Source: Metabacillus mangrovi (GTDB lineage Bacteria > Bacillota > Bacilli > Bacillales > Bacillaceae). Taken from it: a stretch of 64,000 nt of DNA. Below are positions 1 through 10,002 of the stretch, piece by piece; position 1 is the first letter of the stretch, and every line of letters begins with the position of its first letter. Both the position numbers and the translations under genes were made by a program. Below the pieces are notes generated by a model. That model was not told the origin of the DNA, ran no database searches, and saw only the letters and a list, made by a program, of their open reading frames with translations. The stretch spans positions 1-64,000 of the forward strand of contig NZ_WMIB01000014.1 of the NCBI RefSeq assembly GCF_009711125.1, given 5' to 3'.

Positions 1-74
1 CCGGTAGTTCAGTTGGTTAGAATGCCTGCCTGTCACGCAGGAGGTCGCGGGTTCGAGTCCCGTCCGGACCGCCA
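1..74 (+). tRNA. tRNA-Asp (GTC), 5' end cut by window
   Basis: Cloverleaf with anticodon GTC in the loop of the CCTGC/GCAGG stem, a GGTTCGAGTCC T-arm and an encoded CCA at 72-74. The acceptor 3' strand calls for about three more 5' bases (GGT), so the gene starts just outside the window. It is the first visible member of an eight-gene array. Confidence 0.95.
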
Positions 75-235
75 TTTCTTCTTTTTCATACATAGTAAGA
101 TCAATTAACGTTTTCATTAAGCAAGAAGATCAAGGAAGTGACTGAATGAGCACCGTAGCGTATAATTCATACGCGAGGATGTGAATGATGGAGCTGACGA
201 AGAGATCCGAAGCTTAGTGGAAGCCGAAACGATAT
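75..235 (+). other. 161-bp structured spacer inside the tRNA array
   Basis: The other tRNA spacers here are 3 to 56 bases; this one is 161. It holds no tRNA and no convincing ORF. It contains a perfect hairpin, GCGTAT (158-163) with ATACGC (169-174), followed by purine-rich GAAG-type repeats. It may be a processing or folding element of the long transcript. The function is unknown to me. Confidence 0.4.
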
Positions 236-311
236 GGCTTGGTAGCTCAGTCGGTAGAGCAATGGACTGAAAATCCATGTGTCGGCGGTTCGATTCCGTC
301 CCAAGCCACCA
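236..311 (+). tRNA. tRNA-Phe (GAA)
   Basis: 76-nt cloverleaf with acceptor GGCTTGG/CCAAGCC, anticodon GAA at 269-271 and encoded CCA. First tRNA after the long spacer. Confidence 0.97.
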
Positions 312-319
312 TTTATTAC

Positions 320-396
320 GGCGATTGTGGCGAAGTGGTTAACGCATCGGATTGTGGTTCCGACATTCGTGGGTTCGATTCCCATCAGTCGCCCCA
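320..396 (+). tRNA. tRNA-His (GTG)
   Basis: Anticodon GTG and acceptor GCGATTG/CAGTCGC. An extra G at 320 faces discriminator C393, the G-1:C73 pair typical of tRNA-His. CCA is encoded at 394-396. Confidence 0.97.
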
Positions 397-399
397 TTT

Positions 400-473
400 G
401 CGGGTGTAGTTTAATGGTAAAACCTCAGCCTTCCAAGCTGATGTCGTGGGTTCGATTCCCATCACCCGCTCCA
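400..473 (+). tRNA. tRNA-Gly (TCC)
   Basis: 74-nt cloverleaf with acceptor GCGGGTG/CACCCGC, anticodon TCC at 432-434 and encoded CCA. Only three bases separate it from tRNA-His. Confidence 0.97.
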
Positions 474-490
474 TTCTATACATAGAATGA

Positions 491-564
<74 letters not shown>

Positions 565-569
565 TTTGT

Positions 570-644
570 TCCGCAGTAGCTCAGTGGTAGAGCTATCGGC
601 TGTTAACCGATCGGTCGCAGGTTCGAGTCCTGCCTGCGGAGCCA
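570..644 (+). tRNA. tRNA-Asn (GTT)
   Basis: 75-nt cloverleaf with acceptor TCCGCAG/CTGCGGA, anticodon GTT at 602-604 and encoded CCA at 642-644. Confidence 0.97.
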
Positions 645-660
645 TATAACTTATGAACGA

Positions 661-688
661 ATGATTTGCGGGAATTCCCTCAAATCAT
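661..688 (+). repeat. Long perfect-arm inverted repeat between tRNA-Asn and tRNA-Ser
   Basis: ATGATTTG (661-668) pairs with CAAATCAT (681-688) around a central GGGAATTCCC palindrome, with one unpaired position on each side. No T-run follows, so it does not look like a standard terminator. A processing site or partial attenuator inside the tRNA transcript is possible. Confidence 0.6.
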
Positions 689-700
689 CTATTTATGTAA

Positions 701-791
701 GGGGAAGTACTCAAGTGGCTGAAGAGGCGCCCCTGCTAAGGGTGTAGGTCGTGTAAGCGGCGCGAGGGTTCAAATCCCTCCTTCTCCGCCA
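701..791 (+). tRNA. tRNA-Ser (GCT)
   Basis: 91-nt class II tRNA with a long variable arm, anticodon GCT, acceptor GGGGAAG/CTTCTCC (one G-U pair) and encoded CCA. Confidence 0.96.
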
Positions 792-802
792 TCTGTTCAT
801 CC

Positions 803-874
803 GGCCCGTTGGTCAAGCGGTTAAGACACCGCCCTTTCACGGCGGTAACACGGGTTCGAATCCCGTACGGGTCA
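803..874 (+). tRNA. tRNA-Glu (TTC), CCA not encoded
   Basis: 72-nt cloverleaf with acceptor GGCCCGT/ACGGGTC, anticodon TTC in loop CTTTCAC and discriminator A874. CCA is absent. Last gene of the array, with a terminator 10 bases downstream. Confidence 0.96.
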
Positions 875-884
875 TACAAAAATT

Positions 885-910
885 CGCTGCATCTCATGCA
901 GCGTTTTTTT
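885..910 (+). terminator. Terminator of the tRNA array
   Basis: CGCTGCAT (885-892) pairs with ATGCAGCG (896-903) across a 3-base loop, followed by seven T. Confidence 0.93.
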
Positions 911-925
911 GTACCCATTATTTGC

Positions 926-1432
926 TTAAGACTGCAGCTGAATCCAGAACCGTTTGATCCACACCCCATTTATCTCCTCTTCGGAATGAAGAATCCCTCC
1001 GTTTCTAAGTATGGTTTTTTGTGATGCCTTATTGTCTGCATCACAAGTGACAAGCACTTCTTTTATCCCGAGTTCCCCTGCTTTTTCCAACGCCAGTGAA
1101 AGCATCTTGGTGGCATAGCCTTTTCTTCTTTCAGATGGGAGCACGCCATATCCAATATGCCCTCCTCTTATTTTTAAACTTTCATTCAGTGAATGTCTGA
1201 TGTTTACTGCCCCTGTTATCTTCCCGCTTTCTTCCACGAGCCAGAATGTCGAATGAGGCACCATTTCGGTTTCTTCCTCCTGATGATTCAGCCAGTTTAC
1301 GAATGCATCAAAGGCAGCAGGATTTTCAGCAGCAGTCCACGGAACAATTTTTTCAGATGAAAGGATCCATTCCTCGTAAAAAGTCCTGTATTCCTTCTCG
1401 TATCTTTTATGTGGTTCTACCAGCTTTACCAT
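926..1432 (-). CDS. GNAT-family N-acetyltransferase
   Basis: A 168-residue protein with the GNAT fold signature. A mid-protein strand ending in GHIGYGVLP is followed by RRKGYATKML, which matches the acetyl-CoA pyrophosphate loop (R/Q-x-x-G-x-G/A). A late segment reads ADNKASQKTILRNGG, typical of the last helices. It should transfer an acetyl group from acetyl-CoA to an amine, but the substrate cannot be told from sequence. The ATG at 1432 was chosen because an AGAGAGGA site lies just upstream; a TTG at 1462 would add ten residues with poorer support. Single gene, convergent with the tRNA array. Confidence 0.88.
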   Translation of the reverse strand: MVKLVEPHKRYEKEYRTFYEEWILSSEKIVPWTAAENPAAFDAFVNWLNHQEEETEMVPHSTFWLVEESGKITGAVNIRHSLNESLKIRGGHIGYGVLPSERRKGYATKMLSLALEKAGELGIKEVLVTCDADNKASQKTILRNGGILHSEEEINGVWIKRFWIQLQS

Positions 1433-2013
1433 TCTCTCATTCCTCTCTCCCAGACTGAACAACTACGTTAATGCTGCGCTGCTTTTAATTGTTTCGGTGA
1501 TTTTTATTTTTTAACCTTTCCAGAAATATACACAATTCTTTCAGAGGATGCAATTCTTTTTCATACCGGAGATCTTTTGTATGCTGGTGCTTTTTCAAAA
1601 GGCTGCTGAAGCAGAAGACAGACTAAAGGGAGGAGAACTGTACCTGTAAAAAAGGCAGAGAGCTTCCCCGACGTCTGTTAACTGCAAAATATGAAGAAAA
1701 CTTACCTGAAGAAATTCTACATAATTCGACAAATACATCACAAAAACATGCTTTTAAAATAATTCTTTTTTCCTCCAAATATACGATTATTCCATTATAC
1801 AAAAGACTGACTCCTCTATTTTTTTTATTCCCCATGCACAACAGTTTAGAAAAATAACATTTAAAGGATCATGTTAGGAATTTTGTAGGATTATGTCTAA
1901 ATATAAAAGCGTTTGCACAAAAGGGATTTTTTATTCGATTGGGGAATTAAGAAGTGTAAATTAGGGTATATAAATTGGGATACACTCTAAAAAGCGGGGA
2001 GGGTTGATTCTGG
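1433..2013. other. Intergenic region upstream of the glycogen operon
   Basis: About 580 bases with no convincing gene; the 72-codon reverse frame at 1623-1841 has no good start site and no recognisable product. Near the glgB end lies an AT-rich stretch with the inverted pair AGTGTA (1953-1958) and TACACT (1981-1986) flanking a TATATAAA. This may be a promoter or operator for glgB, but I could not assign a sigma factor. A GGGGAGGG ribosome site follows at 1997-2004. Confidence 0.4.
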
Positions 2014-3945
2014 ATGATTGCCAGTCCGACAGAATTTGAAATTCATTTATTTCATGAAGGTAATTTGTTTAAAAGCTACGAACGTTTCGGGGCTCACATT
2101 AAAACCGCAGATGGTGTGTCCGGAATACAGTTTACTGTCTGGGCTCCTCATGCCAAACAGGTACGGATTGCCGGAGAATTCAACCAATGGAAGGGCGGAG
2201 GCCATTCACTTGAGAAGGTGAGCAGTGAAGGCATCTGGTCCGGTTTCTTTACAGACGTAAAGCCTGGGGATGTATATAAATATGAAATAATCACCAGAAA
2301 TGGCTCACGGATGCTTAAGGCAGATCCTTTTGCTTATTACGCTGAATTGAAACCTGATACAGCTTCTATTGTTACGGAGTTGGACGGCTATCAATGGAAT
2401 GACCAGAAATGGCAGAAAAAAAAGAAAGCCAGGAATACGTATCAAAAGCCCTTATCTATTTATGAATTAAACCTTGCCAGCTGGAAGAAAAAAGAGGATG
2501 GGACGCTTTATTCATACATTGAACTTGCCGAACTCCTCATTCCATATGTTTTAGATCACGGGTTTACACACATTGAACTGATGCCTGTTATTGAGCATCC
2601 ATACGACCGGTCCTGGGGATATCAGGGAACCGGATATTATGCGGCCACAAGCCGGTATGGGACGCCCCATGAGTTTATGAAGTTCATAGATCTCTGCCAT
2701 CAAAATGATATAGGAGTCATTATGGACTGGGTTCCAGGCCATTTCTGCAAGGATGCCCACGGCCTTTATATGTTTGATGGAGAGCCCGTGTTTGAATATA
2801 CCAATTATAAAGACCGTGAAAATGAAGTTTGGGGTACAGCCAATTTTGATTTGGGCAAGCCTGAAGTACATAGTTTTCTAATCTCTAATGCCCTGTTTTG
2901 GCTGGAGAAGTATCATATAGACGGATTCAGAGTGGATGCGGTGGCCAATATGCTGTACTGGCCCAATACAGACTCTGCATTCGAAAATCCATATGCAGCT
3001 GATTTTTTAAAGAAATTAAATAAAACGGTTTCAGAATACGATCCTTACGCTCTTATGATAGCTGAGGATTCCACAGACTGGCCGATGGTAACAGATCCGG
3101 TTGAGAACGGAGGCCTTGGCTTCCACTATAAATGGAATATGGGCTGGATGAATGACGTCCTGCAGTATATGGAAACAGAAGAGCACGGCAGAACGGACCT
3201 CCATCATAAAATGACTTTTTCTCTTATGTACGCATTTAACGAGAAATATATTCTGCCATTTTCTCACGATGAAGTGGTTTACGGTAAAAAGTCCCTTTTA
3301 AATAAAATGCCGGGCGATTACTGGCAGAAGTTTGCGCAGTTAAGATTGCTTTACGGCTATATGCTCGCTCATCCTGGCAAAAAACTCCTGTTTATGGGGG
3401 CCGAATTCGGGCAATTCGACGAATGGAAAGATCTCGAGGAACTGGACTGGTTTCTCGAAGACTATGAAATGCACCAGAAGACCCGGATTTATTTCCAGGA
3501 GTTTATGAATCTGTATAAAAAGCAGCGTCCTCTCTATGAACTTGATCATTCGCCGGAAGGCTTTGAGTGGATCGATGCCGACAACTCAGGACAGAGCATC
3601 TATTCCTTTATCCGAAAAGGAGCAAAGGAAGGGGAGATGCTTATTGCGGTCAGCAACTTCCGCAGCGAAGTTTACCACGACTATAAAATCGGGGTACCCG
3701 CTGATACAAGGTATGTTGAGATTCTGAACAGTGATGACACGCGGTTCGGCGGGTCCGGTCAGATCAACCCGAAAGAACTGAAAGCCGAAGAAGAGGAACT
3801 CCATGGCCAGCCGTACAGCATTAAAATGACGGTGCCGCCATTTGGTTTTAGCTTACTGAGAGCCATTAAAAAGAGAAGGGAGAACAACAATGAAAAAGAA
3901 ATGCGTAGCAATGCTTCTGGCAGGGGGAAAGGGCAGCCGTCTTAG
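2014..3945 (+). CDS. glgB: 1,4-alpha-glucan branching enzyme GlgB
   Basis: A 643-residue GH13 enzyme that moves oligoglucan segments to create alpha-1,6 branches in glycogen. An N-terminal carbohydrate-binding module (about 30-125, with FTVWAPHA and FNQW) precedes the TIM barrel. Visible catalytic motifs are DWVPGHF (238-244), DGFRVD (303-308, nucleophile Asp308), AED (350-352, acid/base Glu351) and FSHDEV. The ATG at 2014 follows GGGGAGGG with good spacing. First gene of glgBCDAP. Its last 56 bases overlap glgC in another frame, giving a lysine/asparagine-rich tail a little beyond the usual family end; the overlap probably couples translation. Confidence 0.97.
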   Translation: MIASPTEFEIHLFHEGNLFKSYERFGAHIKTADGVSGIQFTVWAPHAKQVRIAGEFNQWKGGGHSLEKVSSEGIWSGFFTDVKPGDVYKYEIITRNGSRMLKADPFAYYAELKPDTASIVTELDGYQWNDQKWQKKKKARNTYQKPLSIYELNLASWKKKEDGTLYSYIELAELLIPYVLDHGFTHIELMPVIEHPYDRSWGYQGTGYYAATSRYGTPHEFMKFIDLCHQNDIGVIMDWVPGHFCKDAHGLYMFDGEPVFEYTNYKDRENEVWGTANFDLGKPEVHSFLISNALFWLEKYHIDGFRVDAVANMLYWPNTDSAFENPYAADFLKKLNKTVSEYDPYALMIAEDSTDWPMVTDPVENGGLGFHYKWNMGWMNDVLQYMETEEHGRTDLHHKMTFSLMYAFNEKYILPFSHDEVVYGKKSLLNKMPGDYWQKFAQLRLLYGYMLAHPGKKLLFMGAEFGQFDEWKDLEELDWFLEDYEMHQKTRIYFQEFMNLYKKQRPLYELDHSPEGFEWIDADNSGQSIYSFIRKGAKEGEMLIAVSNFRSEVYHDYKIGVPADTRYVEILNSDDTRFGGSGQINPKELKAEEEELHGQPYSIKMTVPPFGFSLLRAIKKRRENNNEKEMRSNASGRGKGQPS

Positions 3946-5059
3946 TTCCCTGACGAAAAACCTGGCTAAACCAGCAGTCCCTTTTGGAGGGAAATACCGA
4001 ATTATCGACTTTACCTTGAGCAATTGCACGAATTCAGGAATTGATACAGTCGGAGTACTGACTCAATACCAGCCGCTCGTTCTTCACTCTTATATCGGAA
4101 TTGGAAACGCATGGGATCTTGACCGGAAAAATGGCGGTGTAACCGTTCTGCCACCATATGCTGAATCCTCAGAAGTAAAATGGTATAAAGGCACGGCAAG
4201 CGCCATTTACCAAAACCTGAATTACCTGGAGCAATATGACCCTGAGTATGTACTCATTCTTTCAGGTGACCACATTTATAAAATGGATTACTCCGAGATG
4301 CTGGACTACCACATTGATAGAGGCGCCGACGTTTCCATTTCAGTGATTGAAGTCCCTTGGGAAGAGGCAAACCGTTTTGGAATCATGAATACGAATGAGA
4401 ACCTTGAAGTTGTGGAATTTGATGAAAAGCCTCAAAATCCTAAAAATAATCTGGCTTCTATGGGAGTCTATATCTTTAAATGGTCCGTGCTTCAGGAATA
4501 TTTGGAAATGGATGAGCGCAACCCATACTCAAGCAATGACTTCGGGAAAGATGTTATTCCTCTTCTTATCGAAGAAAAGAAAAAACTCGTTGCTTATCCT
4601 TTTAAAGGCTACTGGAAAGATGTTGGAACGGTAAAAAGCCTTTGGGAAGCAAATATGGATCTGCTGAAGGATGAGCCGGACCTTAACTTATTTAACCAGG
4701 ACTGGAGAATCTACTCTGTAAATCCAAATCAGCCGCCTCAGTTTATTTCAGAAGAGGCAGAAGTTTCAGATTCTCTTGTTAATGAAGGCTGTGTAGTTTA
4801 TGGTACAGTCCACCATTCCGTGCTGTTCCAGGGGGTTACTGTCGGAAAAGGCACCTATCTGAAAAACTGTGTGGTCATGCCGGACGCAGTGGTAGGAAAT
4901 AACGTACACGTTGAAAACGCGATTATCCCTGGAGGAGTAACGATAGAGGATAACACGATCATCCGCTCCAATACGGAGTTTGATGAGGTATTGCTTGTCA
5001 CTCCTGACTATATTAAACAGCAGCAGGCTGCAGCCCGCGATTTGGAAATCACTGAATAA
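3890..5059 (+). CDS. glgC: Glucose-1-phosphate adenylyltransferase, catalytic subunit GlgC
   Basis: 389 residues. Makes ADP-glucose from glucose-1-phosphate and ATP, the committed step of bacterial glycogen synthesis. The nucleotide-binding loop AGGKGSRL is at 11-18, [14 protein letters not shown] follows at about 28-41, and the metal-binding SGDH is at 125-128. A left-handed beta-helix domain follows in the last third (hexapeptide-like GCVVYG, NCVVMP and VENAII segments). The start lies inside the end of glgB, after AAGGGAGAACAAC. It is expected to pair with GlgD, whose gene is 27 bases downstream. Confidence 0.97.
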   Translation: MKKKCVAMLLAGGKGSRLSSLTKNLAKPAVPFGGKYRIIDFTLSNCTNSGIDTVGVLTQYQPLVLHSYIGIGNAWDLDRKNGGVTVLPPYAESSEVKWYKGTASAIYQNLNYLEQYDPEYVLILSGDHIYKMDYSEMLDYHIDRGADVSISVIEVPWEEANRFGIMNTNENLEVVEFDEKPQNPKNNLASMGVYIFKWSVLQEYLEMDERNPYSSNDFGKDVIPLLIEEKKKLVAYPFKGYWKDVGTVKSLWEANMDLLKDEPDLNLFNQDWRIYSVNPNQPPQFISEEAEVSDSLVNEGCVVYGTVHHSVLFQGVTVGKGTYLKNCVVMPDAVVGNNVHVENAIIPGGVTIEDNTIIRSNTEFDEVLLVTPDYIKQQQAAARDLEITE

Positions 5060-5086
5060 TAATGAAAAAGAAAGAGGTGGAATAGC

Positions 5087-6115
5087 ATGAATATGAATTT
5101 GCTCGGAGTGATTGATGCAACAGCGCATAGCCAGGATATCGATGATCTAATCCAGAACCGTTCCATGGCGGCAATTCCATTTGGAGGCCGTTACCGGTTA
5201 ATCGACTTTGTCCTTTCCAATATGGTGAATTCGGGAGTAGACAGTGTGGGGATCTTTCCTAAATACCAGTACAGGTCCCTTATGGATCACCTGGGATCTG
5301 GAAGAGAATGGGATCTGAACCGGAAAAGGGACGGGCTCTTCTTTTTCCCGTCTCCTCATCTGCATGAAGAGTATGATGAATTCGGCTCTTTCAGACAGTT
5401 TAAGGATCATTTTGACTATTTCAGAAGAAGCCGACAGGATTATACCATCATCGCAAACAGCCATACGGTCTGTAATATAGATTTCTGCAAAGTGCTTAAA
5501 CACCATGTTGATATGGGCTGCGATGTAACAGAAATTTGCAAAGACGGCCGTTCTCTTCAAATGTACATCATTAAAACATCACTTCTGAAGGATCTGATTT
5601 CTTCCTATGATGACCGCGGATTCAGAACGCTGAACCAGGTTGTAAACGAAGGAAGATCACAGATGAACATCTGTGAATATTCCTTCAAGGGCTACGTGGC
5701 AGTAATTGACTCGATCAAGAGCTACTACCAATACAGCCTTGATCTGCTGAAGCCTGAAGTATGGAAGGAACTCTTCCCTAAAAATGCACCGGTATATACA
5801 AAAGTTAAAGATGAACCGCCAACGAAATACCTTAAATCCTCCTACGTCCGCAATTCCATGATTGCGAACGGCTGCCGGATCGAAGGGCATGTGGAGAACT
5901 CTATTATCTTCAGAGCCGTCCATATAGGGAAGGACACGGTCATTAAAAACGGCATAATCATGCAGAAATCTTCAATTGGAGAAAACTGTGTCTTGGAAAA
6001 TGTTATTTTAGATAAAGACGTTAAGGTAGGAAACCATGAGACTCTTAAAGGAACAATGGAGCATCCTGTCGTTCTTCGGAAGGGATCTGTACAGGGAGCG
6101 CTGATGAAGTCGTGA
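5087..6115 (+). CDS. glgD: GlgD, non-catalytic partner of ADP-glucose pyrophosphorylase
   Basis: 342 residues, clearly paralogous to GlgC ([15 protein letters not shown] at 27-41, C-terminal beta-helix). It lacks the N-terminal GGKGSRL loop and has ANSHT where GlgC has SGDH, so catalytic residues are gone. In Bacillus-type systems GlgD associates with GlgC and stimulates it. A GAAAGAGGTGG site precedes the ATG. The stop overlaps the GTG start of glgA by 4 bases (GTGA), which indicates translational coupling. Confidence 0.95.
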   Translation: MNMNLLGVIDATAHSQDIDDLIQNRSMAAIPFGGRYRLIDFVLSNMVNSGVDSVGIFPKYQYRSLMDHLGSGREWDLNRKRDGLFFFPSPHLHEEYDEFGSFRQFKDHFDYFRRSRQDYTIIANSHTVCNIDFCKVLKHHVDMGCDVTEICKDGRSLQMYIIKTSLLKDLISSYDDRGFRTLNQVVNEGRSQMNICEYSFKGYVAVIDSIKSYYQYSLDLLKPEVWKELFPKNAPVYTKVKDEPPTKYLKSSYVRNSMIANGCRIEGHVENSIIFRAVHIGKDTVIKNGIIMQKSSIGENCVLENVILDKDVKVGNHETLKGTMEHPVVLRKGSVQGALMKS

Positions 6116-7566
6116 AGATTCTCTTTGGTGTAGCAGAATGTGTTCCTTTTGTAAAATCAGGAGGTCTGGCAGACGTTGCAGGCGCTCTTCCGAAAGAGCT
6201 GGTCAAAATGGGGCATGATGTCAGAGTAATGATGCCTAAGTATGGCCAGATCCCTGAAAAATACCGGAAGGAAATGAAGAAAATCAAGGAAGTGCATGTA
6301 GCGGTAGGATGGAGAACACAATACTGCGGCATCGAAGAATTGCAAATGGACGGCGTGACGTATTATTTCCTGGATCATGAATATTATTTTAAACGGGATT
6401 CTCTTTACGGCCATTATGATGACGGGGAAAGGTTCACTTTTCTCTCCAGAGGGATCCTTGAAGCGGTAAAAGCCATCGATTTTCAGCCGGATATTATTCA
6501 CAGCCATGACTGGCATACCGGGATGATTCCCTATTTTCTCGATAATGTTTATTCATCAGATCCGTTCTATTCAGAAATCAAAACGGTCTTCACCATTCAC
6601 AATTTAGAGTTCCAGGGAATCTTTCCTCAGGAGATCATTTATGATCTCCTGAATCTTGGACACGAAGATTTTACGGCTGACAAGCTGGAATTCTATCAAT
6701 GCGTCAGCTTTATGAAAGCGGCCATTATCTCGTCATCCGCTATTACGACCGTTAGCCCGACGTATATGGAAGAAATTCAAACACCTTATTACGGAGAGCG
6801 CCTTGACGGACTTCTCCGGGCAAAAGGGGATTCCCTGCACGGCATCCTCAATGGAATCGATGACACCATTTACAACCCGGCTGATGATCCTTATCTTGAA
6901 GCCCCTTTTGACGCAGAGCAGCTCAGCCAAAAACAGGTGAACAAAGCGTCCCTGCAAAAAATGTTCGGTCTTCCCGAGAAACCGGATGTTCCGCTGATTT
7001 CAATGGTAACAAGATTGACGAAGCAAAAGGGGCTTGATCTTGTCAGACATGTCATGGAAGAAATGGTGGACTCAGACACGCAATGGCTGATCCTTGGTAC
7101 TGGGGAAGAGGAGTTTGAACATTACTTCCGCTACATGGAGAATAAGTACCCTGACAAGGTAAAAGCGTACATAGGCTTTGACGAACCGCTCGCCCACAAA
7201 GTGTATGCAGGATCAGATCTTTTCCTGATGCCTTCAAGATTTGAGCCGTGCGGGCTGGGGCAGCTTATCGCTCTGCGCTACGGTTCCATTCCGGTCGTTC
7301 GGGAAACAGGCGGACTGAATGATACCGTCCTTTCCTACAATGAGGGAACAGGAGAAGGGAACGGATTCTCGTTCCGTAATTTCAATGCCCATGATATGAT
7401 GCATACCATCAAAAGGGCGCTTGACATCTACAGGGAAGACAAAGAGCTTTGGGAGAAGCTTGTTGTAAATGCGATGAGCCAGGATTACAGCTGGGCCCGG
7501 TCTGCAGCTAAATACAATGAGCTCTATACTGACTTGATAGGAAGTGGGAGTATTGTTCTCAAGTAA
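6112..7566 (+). CDS. glgA: Glycogen synthase GlgA (ADP-glucose-dependent)
   Basis: 484 residues, GT5 family. Elongates alpha-1,4-glucan from ADP-glucose. The N-terminal KSGGLADV (15-22) binds the sugar nucleotide, HSHDWHTG and FTIHN follow, and the C-terminal Rossmann half holds [11 protein letters not shown] near residue 375. The GTG start at 6112 is supported by its 4-base overlap with glgD and by the normal family N-terminus (MKILF-x-x-AE). Confidence 0.97.
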   Translation: MKILFGVAECVPFVKSGGLADVAGALPKELVKMGHDVRVMMPKYGQIPEKYRKEMKKIKEVHVAVGWRTQYCGIEELQMDGVTYYFLDHEYYFKRDSLYGHYDDGERFTFLSRGILEAVKAIDFQPDIIHSHDWHTGMIPYFLDNVYSSDPFYSEIKTVFTIHNLEFQGIFPQEIIYDLLNLGHEDFTADKLEFYQCVSFMKAAIISSSAITTVSPTYMEEIQTPYYGERLDGLLRAKGDSLHGILNGIDDTIYNPADDPYLEAPFDAEQLSQKQVNKASLQKMFGLPEKPDVPLISMVTRLTKQKGLDLVRHVMEEMVDSDTQWLILGTGEEEFEHYFRYMENKYPDKVKAYIGFDEPLAHKVYAGSDLFLMPSRFEPCGLGQLIALRYGSIPVVRETGGLNDTVLSYNEGTGEGNGFSFRNFNAHDMMHTIKRALDIYREDKELWEKLVVNAMSQDYSWARSAAKYNELYTDLIGSGSIVLK

Positions 7567-9955
7567 AGAATCCTTCCAGAAAAATTTTCTTAAGCGGCTG
7601 GAAATGACGTACGGAAAGACATTCAGGGAATCGACTAGCAGAGATCAATACAACACTTTAGGCATTATGGTCAGGGAATACATCAGTTCGAATTGGATCC
7701 AGACCAATGAACGAAACCGTGCTGAAAATAATAAGCAGGTCTATTATCTGTCCATTGAGTTTCTTCTCGGAAAATTGATGGGGCAGAATCTGCTGAATCT
7801 CGGCATCCGTGATGTAGTTCAAGAGGGGCTTGAAGAGCTTGGGATTCATTTGGAAAAGATCGAAGAATCGGAATCGGACGCAGGTCTTGGCAATGGCGGT
7901 CTTGGCCGCCTTGCTGCCTGTTTTCTTGATTCACTTGCCTCGCTGAACCTGCCCGGACATGGGTGCGGCATCCGGTATAAGCATGGCCTGTTCGATCAGA
8001 AGATTGCAGACGGCTACCAGGTTGAATACCCGGAACAATGGCTGCGGCACGGGAATGTTTGGGAAGTCCGGAAGCCTGATCAATGCGTCGACATCTCCTT
8101 TTGGGGGGAAGTAGAAAGCAGAGAAGCAGACGGACGGCTGGAATTTTCCCACACAGCTGCCGAAACAATCGTTGCCGTTCCATATGACATGCCGATGATC
8201 GGCTACCAGACAAACACCGTGAATACGCTGAGGCTCTGGAGTGCAGAGCCGGCCCATCATCCTCCGCTGAACCGTGATCTGCTTTCCTATAAACGGGAAA
8301 CCGAAGCAGTATCTGAATTTTTATATCCGGATGATACTCATGATGAAGGGAAAATCCTCCGTCTGAAACAGCAGTATTTTCTTGTATCAGCAAGCCTGCA
8401 GAGCATTATCCGCTCCTATCGGAATAAAAACGGCACCATGCACCGTTTCCACGATAGAGTTGCATTGCACATCAACGACACCCACCCGGTACTTGCTATA
8501 CCTGAACTGATGAGAATCCTCTTGGATGAGGAAAAGATGGAATGGGATGAAGCATGGGAAATTACGGTGAAGACCATTTCCTATACAAACCATACAACTC
8601 TTTCAGAAGCACTCGAAAAGTGGCCCGTCTATTTATTTAAACCTCTTCTTCCAAGAATTTATATGATTGTAGAAGAAATTAACGAGCGGTACTGCCAGGC
8701 TCTGTGGGAAAGGTATCCAGGGGACTGGAACCGGATCGAACAGATGGCCATACTCGCGCACGGTGTGGTCAAAATGGCTCATCTTGCCATCGCAGGCAGC
8801 CACAGTGTGAACGGAGTGGCTAAAATACACTCTGAGATTCTGAAAAACCGCGAAATGAAGCTTTTCTATGGTTTTGAGCCTGAGAAATTTAATAATAAGA
8901 CGAATGGGATCGCTCACAGAAGGTGGCTGCTGAAAGCGAATCCGGAACTCTCCGACACCATTACTGAAGCGATCGGCGGGGACTGGGTCAGGGAGCCGGA
9001 AGCGCTCATCCAGATGAAACGGTTTATTTATGATGCAGGAATGAAGGAAAAGACTGCACAGATCAAACAGCTTCGAAAAGAGATGCTGGCCCAGAAAATT
9101 TACAGTCAGACAGCGATAAAAGTAGATCCGGAATCGATATTTGACGTTCAGGTAAAGCGGCTGCATGCCTACAAACGGCAGCTCCTCAATGTTCTTCACA
9201 TTATGTATCTTTATAACCGGATCCGGGAGGACTCGAATTTCTCTGTCTATCCCCGGACGTTTATATTCGGAGCCAAGGCATCCCCAGGCTATTACTATGC
9301 GAAAAAGGTCATTAAGCTGATTAATTCTCTTGCAGACAAAGTGAACTCGGATCCAAAGGTTTCAAAGATGGTGAAGGTGATCTTTATGGAAAACTACCGG
9401 GTTTCCCTCGCTGAATCCATTTTTCCCGCTGCTGATATCAGTGAGCAGATCTCTACAGCTTCAAAAGAAGCATCAGGAACTGGCAATATGAAATTTATGA
9501 TGAACGGTGCCCTCACACTTGGCACTCTTGATGGGGCAAACGTGGAAATTCTCGAAGCGGTTGGACCGGCCAATATCTTCACCTTTGGCTTAACAGCAGA
9601 CCAGGTGTTGAATTACTATGAGAATGGCGGATACCGATCCACTGAATATTACCATCACGATGCCCGGATCCGGCAAGCTGCAGACCAGCTGGTCAACAGC
9701 TTCTTTCATGAGACAGAAGGAGAATTTGAAGCAATTTATGATTCCCTGCTCGCCCATAATGACCAGTATTTCGTGCTGAAGGATTTTTCTTCGTATGCGG
9801 AAGCTCAGGAAAGAGTGGAGCAGACTTTTATAAACCGGTCAGAGTGGCAGGAAAAATCCCTGATCAATATTGCTCATTCCGGTTCTTTTTCCAGCGACCG
9901 GACCATTAAGGAATATTCGGATGAGATTTGGAAGATAAAGCCCATGATCAGGTGA
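7553..9955 (+). CDS. glgP: Glycogen phosphorylase GlgP
   Basis: About 800 residues, GT35 family. Releases glucose-1-phosphate from glycogen with pyridoxal phosphate. The PLP lysine lies in [10 protein letters not shown] near residue 647, followed by [31 protein letters not shown] and FNNKTNGI also match the family. I chose the TTG at 7553 because AGGAAG lies seven bases upstream; a GTG at 7544 would add three residues but has almost no spacing to a ribosome site. Last gene of the operon, overlapping glgA, so synthesis and breakdown enzymes are co-transcribed. Confidence 0.96.
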   Translation: MFSSKESFQKNFLKRLEMTYGKTFRESTSRDQYNTLGIMVREYISSNWIQTNERNRAENNKQVYYLSIEFLLGKLMGQNLLNLGIRDVVQEGLEELGIHLEKIEESESDAGLGNGGLGRLAACFLDSLASLNLPGHGCGIRYKHGLFDQKIADGYQVEYPEQWLRHGNVWEVRKPDQCVDISFWGEVESREADGRLEFSHTAAETIVAVPYDMPMIGYQTNTVNTLRLWSAEPAHHPPLNRDLLSYKRETEAVSEFLYPDDTHDEGKILRLKQQYFLVSASLQSIIRSYRNKNGTMHRFHDRVALHINDTHPVLAIPELMRILLDEEKMEWDEAWEITVKTISYTNHTTLSEALEKWPVYLFKPLLPRIYMIVEEINERYCQALWERYPGDWNRIEQMAILAHGVVKMAHLAIAGSHSVNGVAKIHSEILKNREMKLFYGFEPEKFNNKTNGIAHRRWLLKANPELSDTITEAIGGDWVREPEALIQMKRFIYDAGMKEKTAQIKQLRKEMLAQKIYSQTAIKVDPESIFDVQVKRLHAYKRQLLNVLHIMYLYNRIREDSNFSVYPRTFIFGAKASPGYYYAKKVIKLINSLADKVNSDPKVSKMVKVIFMENYRVSLAESIFPAADISEQISTASKEASGTGNMKFMMNGALTLGTLDGANVEILEAVGPANIFTFGLTADQVLNYYENGGYRSTEYYHHDARIRQAADQLVNSFFHETEGEFEAIYDSLLAHNDQYFVLKDFSSYAEAQERVEQTFINRSEWQEKSLINIAHSGSFSSDRTIKEYSDEIWKIKPMIR

Positions 9956-9967
9956 AACGCAAGAAAG

Positions 9968-10002
9968 AAGAGGAATCGCGGTTAGCGCGATTCCTCTTTT
10001 TT
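9968..10002 (+). terminator. Terminator of the glg operon and apparent intron landing site
   Basis: A 13-bp stem, AAGAGGAATCGCG (9968-9980) with CGCGATTCCTCTT (9986-9998), then a short T-run. The group II intron begins at 10003, directly behind it. Confidence 0.95.

Noticed and set aside
1623-1841. 72-codon reverse frame upstream of glgB
   Set aside because: AT-rich region, no ribosome site, no recognisable protein.
7683-8393. 236-codon frame antisense to glgP
   Set aside because: Shadow of a strongly coding gene; Arg/Ser-rich composition and no start signal.
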